Shown here: positions 1 through 6,751 of the stretch, one piece after another
Numbering within the stretch: position 1 is the stretch's first letter
Layout: each line of letters begins with the position of its first letter
Assembly (NCBI GenBank): GCA_002334985.1
Contig: DDBY01000170.1
Location: forward strand, 1-20,341
DNA: 20,341 bases
Reading direction: 5' to 3'
Origin: Micavibrio sp. UBA2020
Lineage (GTDB): Bacteria; Pseudomonadota; Alphaproteobacteria; Micavibrionales; UBA2020
Translations under genes and position numbers: made by a program
The notes under the pieces: model-generated
What the model was told of the DNA's origin: nothing
What the model saw: the letters and a program-made list of their open reading frames with translations, nothing else
The model's database searches: none

Positions 1-1116
1 AAAATGAATGCGCTGGATTTCTTCAGCCTCAAGACCATCAACGATGCCATCGACATCATTGAAAAAGGCAGCAAAAGGGACAAGAACGGCCAGCCGTTCA
101 AGGCGCTGGTCATTCACAACGAAGGCGAAGATTTCTCCGTCGGTGCCAACATCGGTGTTGCGCTTTATGCCGCCAAGGCAAAGCAATACTGGATCGTCGA
201 CAAGATGGTCAAAATGGGGCAGGACACGCTGAAGCGTATGAAATATGCATCTTTCCCCATCGTCTCCGCCCCTGCGGGCAAGGCGCTCGGCGGTGGTTGC
301 GAAGTTCTTTTGCACAGCCACCATGTGCAGGCGCATGCGGAAACCTATCCGGGTCTTGTCGAAGTTGGCGTGGGGCTTTTGCCTGCATGGGGCGGCTCGA
401 CCGAGCTTATGACCCGTGCGCAGAAAAACAAAAAACTGCCCAAGGGACCGATGCCGCCGGTGGCTATGGTTTTTGAAACCATTTCGACGGCCAAGGTCGG
501 TCTTTCGGCTTTTGAAGCCAAGGACCTGATGTATCTGCGTGATACCGACGGCGTGACGATGAATAAATCGCGCCTGCTGGCCGATGCGAAGAAAAAGGCG
601 CTCGAAATGGTGCCCGACTTCAAGCCGGAATTGCCGCAGGATTTGAAACTGCCGGGCAAATCGGGCGCAACCGCGCTCAACATGGCCGTGGATGGTTTCT
701 ACCTGAAAGGTCAGGCGACGCCTTATGACGTCGTTGTGTCGTCCAAAGTCGGCGATGTACTGACCGGCGGCGACAAGGCGGGCCCCGGCGTGAATGTGTC
801 GCAGGATTACCTGCGCGAACTGGAGCGCAAAAAGTTCATGGAGCTTGTCCACGATCCGCGCACGATTGCGCGTATCGAAAGCATCCTGAAAACCGGCAAG
901 CCGCTGCGTGAAAAGCCCATCGCGGGCAAACGCGCCAACGACCTGCGCAAGGAAGCCGATGCGAAAGCGCCCGGCTTTTTCGCCCGCGTGGTCAAAAACC
1001 CGCTGCGCAAAATTTTCGGCAAGGCGGCGGGCAAACCCCCCGCCAATGATAACCAAGGCCTGACGCCCGATAAAAAGGCACAGGTCAACTGGCCGAATAT
1101 CCGCAAGCCGAAATAA
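1..1116 (+). CDS. 3-hydroxyacyl-CoA dehydrogenase / enoyl-CoA hydratase, C-terminal crotonase part (5' truncated by window)
   Basis: The first codons (K-MNALDFF) look like the interior of a FadN/FadB-type bifunctional beta-oxidation protein, where a crotonase domain follows the NAD-binding 3-hydroxyacyl-CoA dehydrogenase domain. The reading frame is open from base 1, so the ATG at 4 is probably internal. Crotonase signatures are visible: VIHNEGEDFSVGANI (oxyanion-hole region), LGGGCEVLLH, and VEVGVGLLPAWGGSTELM, which carries the Glu region of the hydratase active site. The family would hydrate enoyl-CoA and oxidise 3-hydroxyacyl-CoA in the cytoplasm. FadN-like proteins usually end soon after the GKPLR stretch; here about 65 more residues follow, rich in Lys/Arg/Pro, with a PPANDNQ segment. 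A strong terminator lies just downstream. Crotonase assignment is firm; the full domain architecture is inferred because the N-terminus is outside the window. Confidence 0.85.
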   Translation, partial: KMNALDFFSLKTINDAIDIIEKGSKRDKNGQPFKALVIHNEGEDFSVGANIGVALYAAKAKQYWIVDKMVKMGQDTLKRMKYASFPIVSAPAGKALGGGCEVLLHSHHVQAHAETYPGLVEVGVGLLPAWGGSTELMTRAQKNKKLPKGPMPPVAMVFETISTAKVGLSAFEAKDLMYLRDTDGVTMNKSRLLADAKKKALEMVPDFKPELPQDLKLPGKSGATALNMAVDGFYLKGQATPYDVVVSSKVGDVLTGGDKAGPGVNVSQDYLRELERKKFMELVHDPRTIARIESILKTGKPLREKPIAGKRANDLRKEADAKAPGFFARVVKNPLRKIFGKAAGKPPANDNQGLTPDKKAQVNWPNIRKPK

Positions 1117-1147
1117 GGCCGAGAATCTATTTCTTTACACACAGTGA

Positions 1148-1186
1148 AAACGCCCGCTTGCCCCTCCGGCAGGCGGGCGTTTCTCT
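1148..1186 (+). terminator. Rho-independent terminator after the beta-oxidation gene
   Basis: A 15-bp stem (1148-1162 with 1168-1182, one G-T wobble) has a 5-base loop and ends in TTT followed by a pyrimidine-rich stretch. It lies 31 bases after the stop codon at 1114-1116. Confidence 0.85.
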
Positions 1187-1189
1187 TAT

Positions 1190-1211
1190 CTATTTGAAAA
1201 CAAATAGTTTT
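1190..1211 (+). terminator. Possible second, AT-rich terminator hairpin
   Basis: CTATTTG-AAAA-CAAATAG (1190-1207) is a perfect 7-bp hairpin followed by TTTT. It sits 4 bases after the first terminator, so it could be a backup terminator. The stem is weak, and it could instead be a protein-binding palindrome upstream of the tRNA promoter. Confidence 0.4.
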
Positions 1212-1241
1212 ATGTGCTGACGGGTGGGCTGATTTGGTTTC

Positions 1242-1268
1242 TTGACAAAGCGCGCCGTCTGTCATATT
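1242..1268 (+). promoter_or_regulatory. Probable sigma-70 promoter of tRNA-Gly
   Basis: A perfect -35 TTGACA lies at 1242-1247, with a partial -10 CATATT at 1263-1268 (15-base spacer). The tRNA begins about 54 bases later, leaving room for a 5' leader that RNase P would remove. The -10 choice is uncertain. Confidence 0.5.
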
Positions 1269-1321
1269 TCTATCCACCTGTGGGAAGCAGATTCTTTTCC
1301 ACATGCCTGTCAAAAGGCCAA

Positions 1322-1396
1322 GCGGATGTAGCTCAGGGGTAGAGCGTTACCTTGCCAAGGTAAATGTCGAGGGTTCAAATCCCTTCATCCGCTCCA
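1322..1396 (+). tRNA. tRNA-Gly (anticodon GCC), CCA encoded
   Basis: A complete cloverleaf can be drawn. The acceptor is GCGGATG (1322-1328) pairing with CATCCGC (1386-1392), followed by a T discriminator, which is usual for bacterial tRNA-Gly, and an encoded CCA at 1394-1396. The anticodon stem TTACC/GGTAA closes the loop TTGCCAA, giving anticodon GCC, which reads GGC and GGU. The T arm holds GGTTCAAAT. It stands alone, with its own promoter and a terminator 13 bases downstream. There is no integrase and I see no second copy of its 3' end nearby, so there is no sign that it is a used attachment site. Confidence 0.97.
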
Positions 1397-1409
1397 TTTT
1401 CTCCCCATC

Positions 1410-1431
1410 ACCGCCAGCAGGCGGTTTTTTT
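1410..1431 (+). terminator. Rho-independent terminator of tRNA-Gly
   Basis: ACCGCC-AGCA-GGCGGT forms a 6-bp stem with a 4-base loop, and the T-run at 1425-1431 follows directly. It lies 13 bases after the tRNA CCA end. Confidence 0.9.
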
Positions 1432-1562
1432 GTGCCCGCGGCGCAGGGTGGCGCGGCGCTTTGGTGTATTTCCTAAAAGACAGCTGCCAAAACCGGCTTG
1501 CCGCGTGGCAAAGGTTTTTTGCGGCGAAAAGTTCGCACTTCGGCGGCGGATGCGATAGCCTT

Positions 1563-1601
1563 GAAAGAAGGGGCGGGCGGTAATGTGCCGCCGGTTCTTT
1601 C
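1563..1601 (+). repeat. Interrupted inverted repeat in the leader of the Sel1 gene
   Basis: GAAAGAA (1563-1569) pairs with TTCTTTC (1595-1601), and GGCGG (1576-1580) pairs with CCGCC (1588-1592) around a 7-base loop. The structure ends 21 bases before the start codon of the Sel1-repeat gene. It has no T-run, so it is not a plain terminator. An mRNA leader structure or an operator are both possible. Confidence 0.4.
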
Positions 1602-1622
1602 TCATGCAGGGGCGGGGGATAC

Positions 1623-2510
1623 ATGAAAAACTTTTTGCGCATGGCGCTTTGTCTGGCTTGTTTGCAGGCATCGCCTGTTCTGGCCGAAACACCTGCGGCG
1701 GGCGCCGCTGCCGAAGTGCCCGCGGCGGGGCCAGACCCGAAGCTTCTTGAAAAAGCGCTCGGCGGCGATGCGGAATCGCAATACGAACTTGCCGTTGCCT
1801 ATGGCAGCGGCATTGACGGCGCCCCGCGTGACCACCGCGCCGCGCTGACGTGGTTTTTGAAAGCGGCAAGCCAGAACCATACCGAAGCGCAATACGACCT
1901 TGGCATGTTTTATATGTTCAGCCAGGAAACCGGTGCGCGCAGCGCGGCCGAGGCTGTGAAATGGTTTCGCCGTGCCGCCGAGCGCGGGCATATCGGCGCG
2001 CAAAACGCTGTTGCTGCCGCCTATGCTTCGGGCGAGGGGGTCGATAAAAATTTTGGCGAAGCCATGAAATGGTGGCGCAAGGCCGCCGAAAAATTCAGCC
2101 CCGAAGCGCAGTTCAATATCGGTTATTCCTATCTGGCCGGCGAAGGCGTGGACGAAAACCCCGCAGAAGCTTTCAAGTGGATAAATATGTCCGCGCAGCA
2201 GAATTTCACCGAAGGGCAATATATGCTGGGGCGGATGTATCTCGAAGGCCTCGGCACGGCGGCGGATTTGCCGTTGTCGGTCAAATGGTTTCACGAAGCC
2301 GCGCAAAAACGCCATGCGGGCGCGACGATGATGATAGGCGATGCCTATATGGAAGGCCGCGGCGTTCCTAAAAACAATGTCGAGGCTTATTACTGGTACA
2401 GCCTTGCGTCCGAGCTTGATGAATCTTACGCGCCGGAGCGTGACGAGCTGCGCGAGAGCATATCCCCGCGCGATCAGGTAGATGTTCAAAAACGTTTGAT
2501 GAACCGCTAA
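1623..2510 (+). CDS. Exported Sel1-like (TPR-type) repeat protein
   Basis: A 295-residue protein with a Sec-type signal peptide (hydrophobic core about residues 4-20, likely cleavage after VLA at 21), then a Pro/Ala-rich linker to about 38. About six Sel1 repeats follow from roughly residue 48 to 265, with the repeated A-x-x-W-F/W-x-K/R-A-A pattern, for example ALTWFLKAA, AVKWFRRAAERG, AMKWWRKAAE and SVKWFHEAAQK, and G-E-G-V turns. Sel1 repeats form alpha-solenoids that bind other proteins; in proteobacteria, exported members often act in envelope or secretion complexes. The specific partner here is unknown. The start is backed by a GGGGG-type Shine-Dalgarno sequence 5-9 bases upstream. The hydrolase gene begins 15 bases after its stop, which suggests co-transcription. 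Confidence 0.88.
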   Translation: MKNFLRMALCLACLQASPVLAETPAAGAAAEVPAAGPDPKLLEKALGGDAESQYELAVAYGSGIDGAPRDHRAALTWFLKAASQNHTEAQYDLGMFYMFSQETGARSAAEAVKWFRRAAERGHIGAQNAVAAAYASGEGVDKNFGEAMKWWRKAAEKFSPEAQFNIGYSYLAGEGVDENPAEAFKWINMSAQQNFTEGQYMLGRMYLEGLGTAADLPLSVKWFHEAAQKRHAGATMMIGDAYMEGRGVPKNNVEAYYWYSLASELDESYAPERDELRESISPRDQVDVQKRLMNR

Positions 2511-2525
2511 GCAGAAGGAAGCGCC

Positions 2526-3569
2526 ATGGCAAGCGGAGGTAAGAAGTCTTTATACGCAGCGGTTCTATGCGGTGTTTTTCTATTGCCGCTGATGGCGTCC
2601 GAGGTCTCCGCGTCATCGCTGCGCGAACGCCTGCGCGAGCGTATCCAGCAAAAAGCCGACGACGGTGAGGGCATGTTCAGCGAAGAAGGCGGCGGCACCT
2701 GCGCGGAGCATTACGCCAAGATTGACCGCCGTATTTCGTCCATGGGCGACAAAGCCTTCGGTCCGCCGCCGGATATCAAGAACGCTGCCTACGGCACGCA
2801 TGAACGCCAGCGGCTGGATGTGTACTTGCCCAAAAACCGTCTTGCCGGAAACGCACCCGCGCCGGTCATTCTCATGGTGCATGGCGGCGGCTGGTGCGTC
2901 GGGGACAAGGCGCTGAAATCGACGGTTGAAAACAAAGTCAAACGCTGGACGGAAAAAGGCTTCGTTTTTGTCAGCACGAATTACCCTATGATGACGCACG
3001 GCAGAAACGCGCTCGCGCAAGCCTATGAAATCGCAGCCGCCGCGGCCTATGTGCAAGAACATGCTGCCGAATGGGGCGGGGACGGTGCAAAGCTAATCTT
3101 GATGGGACATTCCGCCGGCGCGCATCTGGTGTCGCTGGTCGGCGCGGCAAGCGACATTCAGGCATCGGCGGGCATGCAAAGAATTCTCGGTGTGGTGTCG
3201 ATTGACGCCGGCGCGACAGACCTTGAAATGCAAATGCCGAAAGTCGTGCCGTTTTTAAAAACGCGCTATGCCGAAGCCTTCGGCACCGACCCCGCGAAAT
3301 GGCCGGCGGCATCACCGCTGCACCGGCTTGAAAAAAACTCCGCCCCGTGGCTGGGCATTTGCTCCACCACGCGGCCCGATAAGCCGTGCGAGCAGTCGGA
3401 CGCCTATGTGAAAAAAAGCCTCGCCCTCGGCATCCCCGCGCAAACGCTTGCGCTGCCCAAAGGACACGGCAAGCTGAATAGCGAGCTCGGCAAAAACGGC
3501 AGCTATACGGACGCCGTTGAAAAATTCATGTCCTCGCTGGATGCGGAAGTGGCGGCAAGGCTGAGGTGA
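2526..3569 (+). CDS. Exported alpha/beta hydrolase (BD-FAE / carboxylesterase-like)
   Basis: A 347-residue serine hydrolase with an N-terminal hydrophobic export signal (KKSLYAAVLCGVFLLPLMAS, about residues 6-25). The alpha/beta-hydrolase motifs come in order: HGGGWCVGD (119-127, oxyanion hole of the HGGG type), GHSAGAH (194-200, nucleophile Ser196), Asp285 in the strand-7 region as probable acid, and His314 in KGHGK as probable catalytic His. The HGGGW plus GHSAGAH pair is typical of the BD-FAE/kynurenine-formamidase-like esterases. The natural substrate cannot be read from sequence; an ester or amide in the periplasm is the inference. A GAAGGA ribosome site precedes the ATG. It is probably co-transcribed with the Sel1 gene upstream. 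It ends 3 bases before a convergent gene, with no clear terminator between them. Confidence 0.87.
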   Translation: MASGGKKSLYAAVLCGVFLLPLMASEVSASSLRERLRERIQQKADDGEGMFSEEGGGTCAEHYAKIDRRISSMGDKAFGPPPDIKNAAYGTHERQRLDVYLPKNRLAGNAPAPVILMVHGGGWCVGDKALKSTVENKVKRWTEKGFVFVSTNYPMMTHGRNALAQAYEIAAAAAYVQEHAAEWGGDGAKLILMGHSAGAHLVSLVGAASDIQASAGMQRILGVVSIDAGATDLEMQMPKVVPFLKTRYAEAFGTDPAKWPAASPLHRLEKNSAPWLGICSTTRPDKPCEQSDAYVKKSLALGIPAQTLALPKGHGKLNSELGKNGSYTDAVEKFMSSLDAEVAARLR

Positions 3570-3572
3570 TTT

Positions 3573-3854
3573 TCACAGGCAGTCTATGCCGAGTGCGCAG
3601 ACAGCGGCGAGGGAAAACAGCAAGTGCAGGGGCGGTATAACCACGGAATATAAAGCCGCAGCCAATAAAGCGCCCACCCATTCATTGAGAATTTTTACGG
3701 CTGCCGCAGTCAACAAAGCGCCGGGCAGAATGTGAAGGGGTATCCACCATAAAATACTGTCGGTTCGCTGTATTACTTCTTCCGGCAGGTCATGCCAGAA
3801 GAGAAGTTTTATATAGGTTGTGACAAAAGGATAAAAAATCCCTGCTGCCAGCAA
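3573..3854 (-). CDS. Small hypothetical membrane protein (start uncertain, TTG)
   Basis: About 93 residues, strongly hydrophobic, with about three membrane segments (residues about 4-19, 34-54 and 59-90). I do not recognise a family. No ATG or GTG is available: the best in-frame start is TTG at 3854, without a visible ribosome site. In-frame coding continues upstream to about 3890 and would add a KKNRR-LFACALL segment, a natural positive-inside start to the first membrane helix, so the real N-terminus may lie further upstream. A run of eight T at 3877-3884 falls in exactly this place. It lies 47 bases downstream of the PepSY gene on the same strand, so it is probably co-transcribed. Its existence is likely; its boundaries are not certain. 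Confidence 0.5.
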   Translation of the reverse strand: MLAAGIFYPFVTTYIKLLFWHDLPEEVIQRTDSILWWIPLHILPGALLTAAAVKILNEWVGALLAAALYSVVIPPLHLLFSLAAVCALGIDCL

Positions 3855-3901
3855 GGCGCAGGCAAAGAGGCGTCGGTTTTTTTTGTCTGTCGGGGAAAAA
3901 A

Positions 3902-4264
3902 CTATTTCTTGTCTTCCTTCACGCGCAGCACGTCGCCTGTGACGGCATCAAGGCGCACGTCATATTCTTTCTGTGCCTTGATAACGCTGACGTCGTAAAC
4001 GGCCTTGCCGTTTTCGCGGTCGAGGTCGGCCTCAATCGCTTTGCCGCCGACATGCTTTTCGGCGATTTCGATGGCAGCAGTGAGCGAGATTTTGGCTTCG
4101 TCCAGAAGGCGCAGGTCTTTGGCGATTTCCGATGCCTGCGCGCTGCGGCTGTCTATCAGGCTGCTCGTCGTCGCGCCTGCCAAAAGCAAGGCAACGCCCA
4201 GCGTCATGATATTCATTTTGTTGTTTTTCGGGCGGGTGTTTGGGGTTGCATTGCAGGCGGGCAT
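3902..4264 (-). CDS. PepSY-domain protein, small, exported or membrane-anchored
   Basis: A 120-residue protein. Residues about 17-45 form a hydrophobic export or anchor segment (MNIMTLGVALLLAGATTSS, then AQA before SEIAKD). Residues about 57-116 are a PepSY domain: ISLTAAIEIAEKHVGGKA, a strand-rich middle (AVYDVSVI), and the closing VRLDAVTGDVLRV, the usual vDa-tG-vl signature. PepSY domains are small periplasmic modules thought to inhibit peptidases or modulate partner proteins; here the partner is unknown. The start at 4264 is chosen because AAGGAG lies 6 bases upstream. A second Met (residue 17) would give a more classical signal peptide but has no such ribosome site. Confidence 0.85.
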   Translation of the reverse strand: MPACNATPNTRPKNNKMNIMTLGVALLLAGATTSSLIDSRSAQASEIAKDLRLLDEAKISLTAAIEIAEKHVGGKAIEADLDRENGKAVYDVSVIKAQKEYDVRLDAVTGDVLRVKEDKK

Positions 4265-4375
4265 GGCGGTCTCCTTCCGGCAGCGGTGTTCTGTATCTAA
4301 GATTAGGGCGCTGCTTTTGAAAAGAAAGGGTTTAATGGCATATTTTCTGTCTTTTTCATGTTGCGCTGCGGTGGG

Positions 4376-4404
4376 TTGACAGTCGCCTTCAAAGCCCCCA
4401 CTAT
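4376..4404 (+). promoter_or_regulatory. Possible promoter of the amidohydrolase gene with a long leader
   Basis: A perfect -35 TTGACA lies at 4376-4381, with a weak CACTAT 17 bases further (4399-4404). Transcription would begin near 4411, giving a leader of about 125 bases that holds the hairpin CGCCCC/GGGGCG (4442-4447 with 4454-4459). TATGGC/GCCATA (4402-4419) overlaps the presumed start point. Confidence 0.4.
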
Positions 4405-4535
4405 GGCCTGCCTGCCATAAATAAACGTCAAAAAAGCGACTCGCCCCTGCGGCGGGGCGGTGATGCAGGCGGGGTCTAAAAAGGCTCCGGCAAAAGAGGG
4501 TGGATGACTTGCTGTAAAACACAAGGATATCCGCC

Positions 4536-5771
4536 ATGAGCATTATTAAAAAAATCAAAGAAATGTCGCTCGAGATGACGCGCTGGCGCCACCGCCTGCA
4601 CGCGGAGCCGGAATTGGCTTTTGACGAGCGTAAAACAGCCCGTTTTCTGACCCGCCAGCTGCAAAGCTTCCGCGTGGATGAAATTCACAGCCTTGCCAAA
4701 ACCGGCGTTGTCGCCGTGTTGCATGGCAAAGGCGGTCCGGGCGGCCCCGCGATTATGCTGCGCGCCGATATGGACGCCCTGCCCATGCAGGAAAAAACCG
4801 GCGTGCTGCACCAATCGCGCAATCCGGGTGTACACCATGCCTGCGGTCATGACGGCCACATGGCGATGCTGCTGGGGGCGGCGAAATATCTGGCCGAAAC
4901 CAAAAATTTCGAAGGTACCGTCTATTTCGTGTTTCAGCCCGCCGAAGAGCATATCGGCGGCGCGCAGGAAATGATTAAAGACGGGCTTTTCTCGCGCTTT
5001 CCGGCCGATGCGATTTACGGGCTGCATAACTTCCCCGAAATGCCGCTTGGCACGATGGCAACGGGTGCGGGGCCGATGCTGGCGGCGAATGACGATTTCC
5101 ATGTCACGTTCAAGGGTATCGGCGGGCACAGCGCGCGCGCAGGAAATACAACCGACGTGATTGCCGCCGCCGCAGAAGCCATTCTGGCTATCAAGGCCAT
5201 GGCCAAAGCTGAAATTCCGGCGGATGAGCCTGCCGCGGTGACCGTTTGCGGCCTGTTTACCGAAGGCGAGGCGAATAACGTTATTCCCGACAGCATTTCA
5301 TTTAACGGCAGCATCCGCAGTTTTGATGAAAAACTGCACCAGACGCTCAAGGGCAAGATGCAGAAGATTGTCGAAGACGCTGCGCAAAAGCACGGTGTGA
5401 CGCTGGATTTGAAATTCGAAAACGGCTATCCGGTGCTGGTCAACAGCAATGACGAAACCGATTTCGCTATCAAGGTGGCCAAGGAAACCGTGGGCGACAA
5501 TGCCGTTATATCCCCCGTGCCGCGCACGCTCGGGGTTGAGGATTTCGCGTTTTATTTGCAAAAAAAGCCCGGCAACTTCATGGCCATCGGCACCGGCCCC
5601 ACGGATGGCAGCAAATCACCCGACATCCACAGCGCCAAATACGATTTCAACGACGCCGCCCTGCCGGTGGGGGCGAGTTATTGGGCGCGGCTGGTGGAAA
5701 AAGCCCTGCCGGTGGGTGGACGCAGCGCAAACAATAATGCGCCGCAAACCCCGAAACCGCCGACCCCCTGA
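4536..5771 (+). CDS. M20D-family amidohydrolase (N-acyl amino acid / hippurate hydrolase type)
   Basis: A 411-residue M20D metallo-amidohydrolase. Visible motifs in order: RADMDALPMQE (76-86), HACGHDGHMAMLLGAA (101-116), FQPAEE (133-138), YGLHNFPEMPLG (161-172), GGHSA in the dimerisation/lid domain (196-200), NVIPDS (248-253), GVEDFAFY (333-340) and IHSAKYDF (364-371). The expected metal ligands Cys103, His105, Glu138, His164 and His365 are all present, so it should be active. The family removes acyl or aroyl groups from N-acylated amino acids in the cytoplasm; the exact substrate cannot be read. There is no signal peptide. The Asn/Pro-rich tail (about 398-411) lies beyond the catalytic fold. 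An AAGGAT sequence lies about 8 bases upstream of the ATG. Single-gene unit closed by a strong terminator. Confidence 0.93.
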   Translation: MSIIKKIKEMSLEMTRWRHRLHAEPELAFDERKTARFLTRQLQSFRVDEIHSLAKTGVVAVLHGKGGPGGPAIMLRADMDALPMQEKTGVLHQSRNPGVHHACGHDGHMAMLLGAAKYLAETKNFEGTVYFVFQPAEEHIGGAQEMIKDGLFSRFPADAIYGLHNFPEMPLGTMATGAGPMLAANDDFHVTFKGIGGHSARAGNTTDVIAAAAEAILAIKAMAKAEIPADEPAAVTVCGLFTEGEANNVIPDSISFNGSIRSFDEKLHQTLKGKMQKIVEDAAQKHGVTLDLKFENGYPVLVNSNDETDFAIKVAKETVGDNAVISPVPRTLGVEDFAFYLQKKPGNFMAIGTGPTDGSKSPDIHSAKYDFNDAALPVGASYWARLVEKALPVGGRSANNNAPQTPKPPTP

Positions 5772-5795
5772 CGGCGGCCGGATGGGCGGATTTTG

Positions 5796-5836
5796 AAACG
5801 CGCGCTGTGGCGAAATGGGCACGCGCGCGTTTTTTT
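5796..5836 (+). terminator. Rho-independent terminator after the amidohydrolase gene
   Basis: AAACGCGCGC (5796-5805) pairs with GCGCGCG plus TTT (5823-5832), and the T-run extends to 5836. The 17-base loop can be shortened by an extra GTG/CAC pairing. It lies 25 bases after the stop codon. Confidence 0.88.
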
Positions 5837-5865
5837 CCCGAAACGGCTTGAGTTTCCAAGAGTCT

Positions 5866-5885
5866 TGCCTTTATCTTGAAAGGCA
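5866..5885 (+). repeat. Hairpin in the leader of the PP2C-like gene
   Basis: TGCCTTT (5866-5872) and AAAGGCA (5879-5885) form a perfect 7-bp stem with a 6-base loop. It ends 41 bases before the chosen start codon at 5927. There is no T-run after it. It may be an operator or a leader structure. Confidence 0.35.
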
Positions 5886-5926
5886 GGGATTCGCCGCATT
5901 TTTCCTGTGCGCGGCGGTTAAATGTT

Positions 5927-6748
5927 ATGCAAGTCATCGAACAATTCACCCAAGGGAAAACGGGGGATGAATCGCTCAACGAAGACAAGATTGTCGTCGA
6001 TGAGCATTTTATCGGCGTGATTGACGGCGTGACGTCCCGCCGTGGCCAGATGCTGCAGGGTATGACCATCGGCCGTTTTGCGTCCGAAACCATCGCCTCC
6101 GAAATCATCCGCTTGCCGCGGCAGATAGAGGCGCGCCAGGCCATCGACCATTTGACCGAGCGCCTGAAAAGCATATCCGAAACCGTGGCGGCGTCCGAAA
6201 ATAAAGGTTTCGGCGATACGCTGCGCCGTCCGGCCTGCGCGCTGGTCATGTATTCGCGCTATCGCCGCGAAATCTGGCGTGTGGCCGACCCGACGTTCAT
6301 GATTAACGGCCTTGCCAATACCAAAAGCTTTTTGCAGGAAGAAAACTGGGCGCAGCTGCGGCGCGCCTATATCTGCTCCCGCCTTGCCAAGGGGGATAGC
6401 GAAGATTCTTTGCGCGATAACGACCCGACGTGGGAATTGCTGTCCCCCATGATGGGCGAATTCAAGGTATTCACCAATTACGACGGCCCCTTCGGTTATG
6501 GCGTTATCAACGGCACGCGCGTGCCCGACGCGCATGTCGAAATTTTCAACGCCAGCCACGCAACTGAAATTGTGCTGGCCAGTGATGGCTACCCCTACGT
6601 CGCCTCGACGCTGGAGGAAACGGAAAAAATCCTGCAATACGTCGTGACCCAAGACCCGCTGATGTACAGGCTCTACCCGCAGGTGAAGGGTGTGAAGCCG
6701 GGTTATGTTTCGTTTGACGACCGCACCTATATCCGCTTTATTCCCTGA
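5927..6748 (+). CDS. PP2C-like protein phosphatase (divergent, stand-alone)
   Basis: A 273-residue soluble protein with the sparse motif set of the PP2C metal-dependent Ser/Thr phosphatase fold: NEDKIVVDEHFIGVIDGVTS (18-37), including the Asp-Gly that binds metal (Asp33-Gly34), LASDGY (217-222, central Asp-Gly motif), and SFDDRTYIRF (262-271), the closing DD-x-T motif. The middle is divergent, so the substrate cannot be inferred. The start at 5927 is preferred over an in-frame TTG at 5876 because homology-like sequence begins at MQVIEQF; no good ribosome site is seen for either. Only 3 bases separate it from the ProXp-ala gene, so the two are very likely translated together. There is no kinase gene in the window. 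It could also be a non-protein phosphatase on the same fold. Confidence 0.72.
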   Translation: MQVIEQFTQGKTGDESLNEDKIVVDEHFIGVIDGVTSRRGQMLQGMTIGRFASETIASEIIRLPRQIEARQAIDHLTERLKSISETVAASENKGFGDTLRRPACALVMYSRYRREIWRVADPTFMINGLANTKSFLQEENWAQLRRAYICSRLAKGDSEDSLRDNDPTWELLSPMMGEFKVFTNYDGPFGYGVINGTRVPDAHVEIFNASHATEIVLASDGYPYVASTLEETEKILQYVVTQDPLMYRLYPQVKGVKPGYVSFDDRTYIRFIP

Positions 6749-6751
6749 CCT

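Noticed and set aside
1322..1396. tRNA-Gly as an integration site
   Set aside because: There is no integrase and no repeated copy of the tRNA 3' end within the window; flanking genes look chromosomal.
1364..1558. 64-codon plus-strand open frame starting inside the tRNA
   Set aside because: It overlaps the tRNA and its terminator, and has Arg-rich low-quality sequence without a ribosome site.
4405..4535. Small RNA or riboswitch in the amidohydrolase leader
   Set aside because: Two hairpins are visible, but I recognise no known riboswitch core, so only a promoter and leader are reported.
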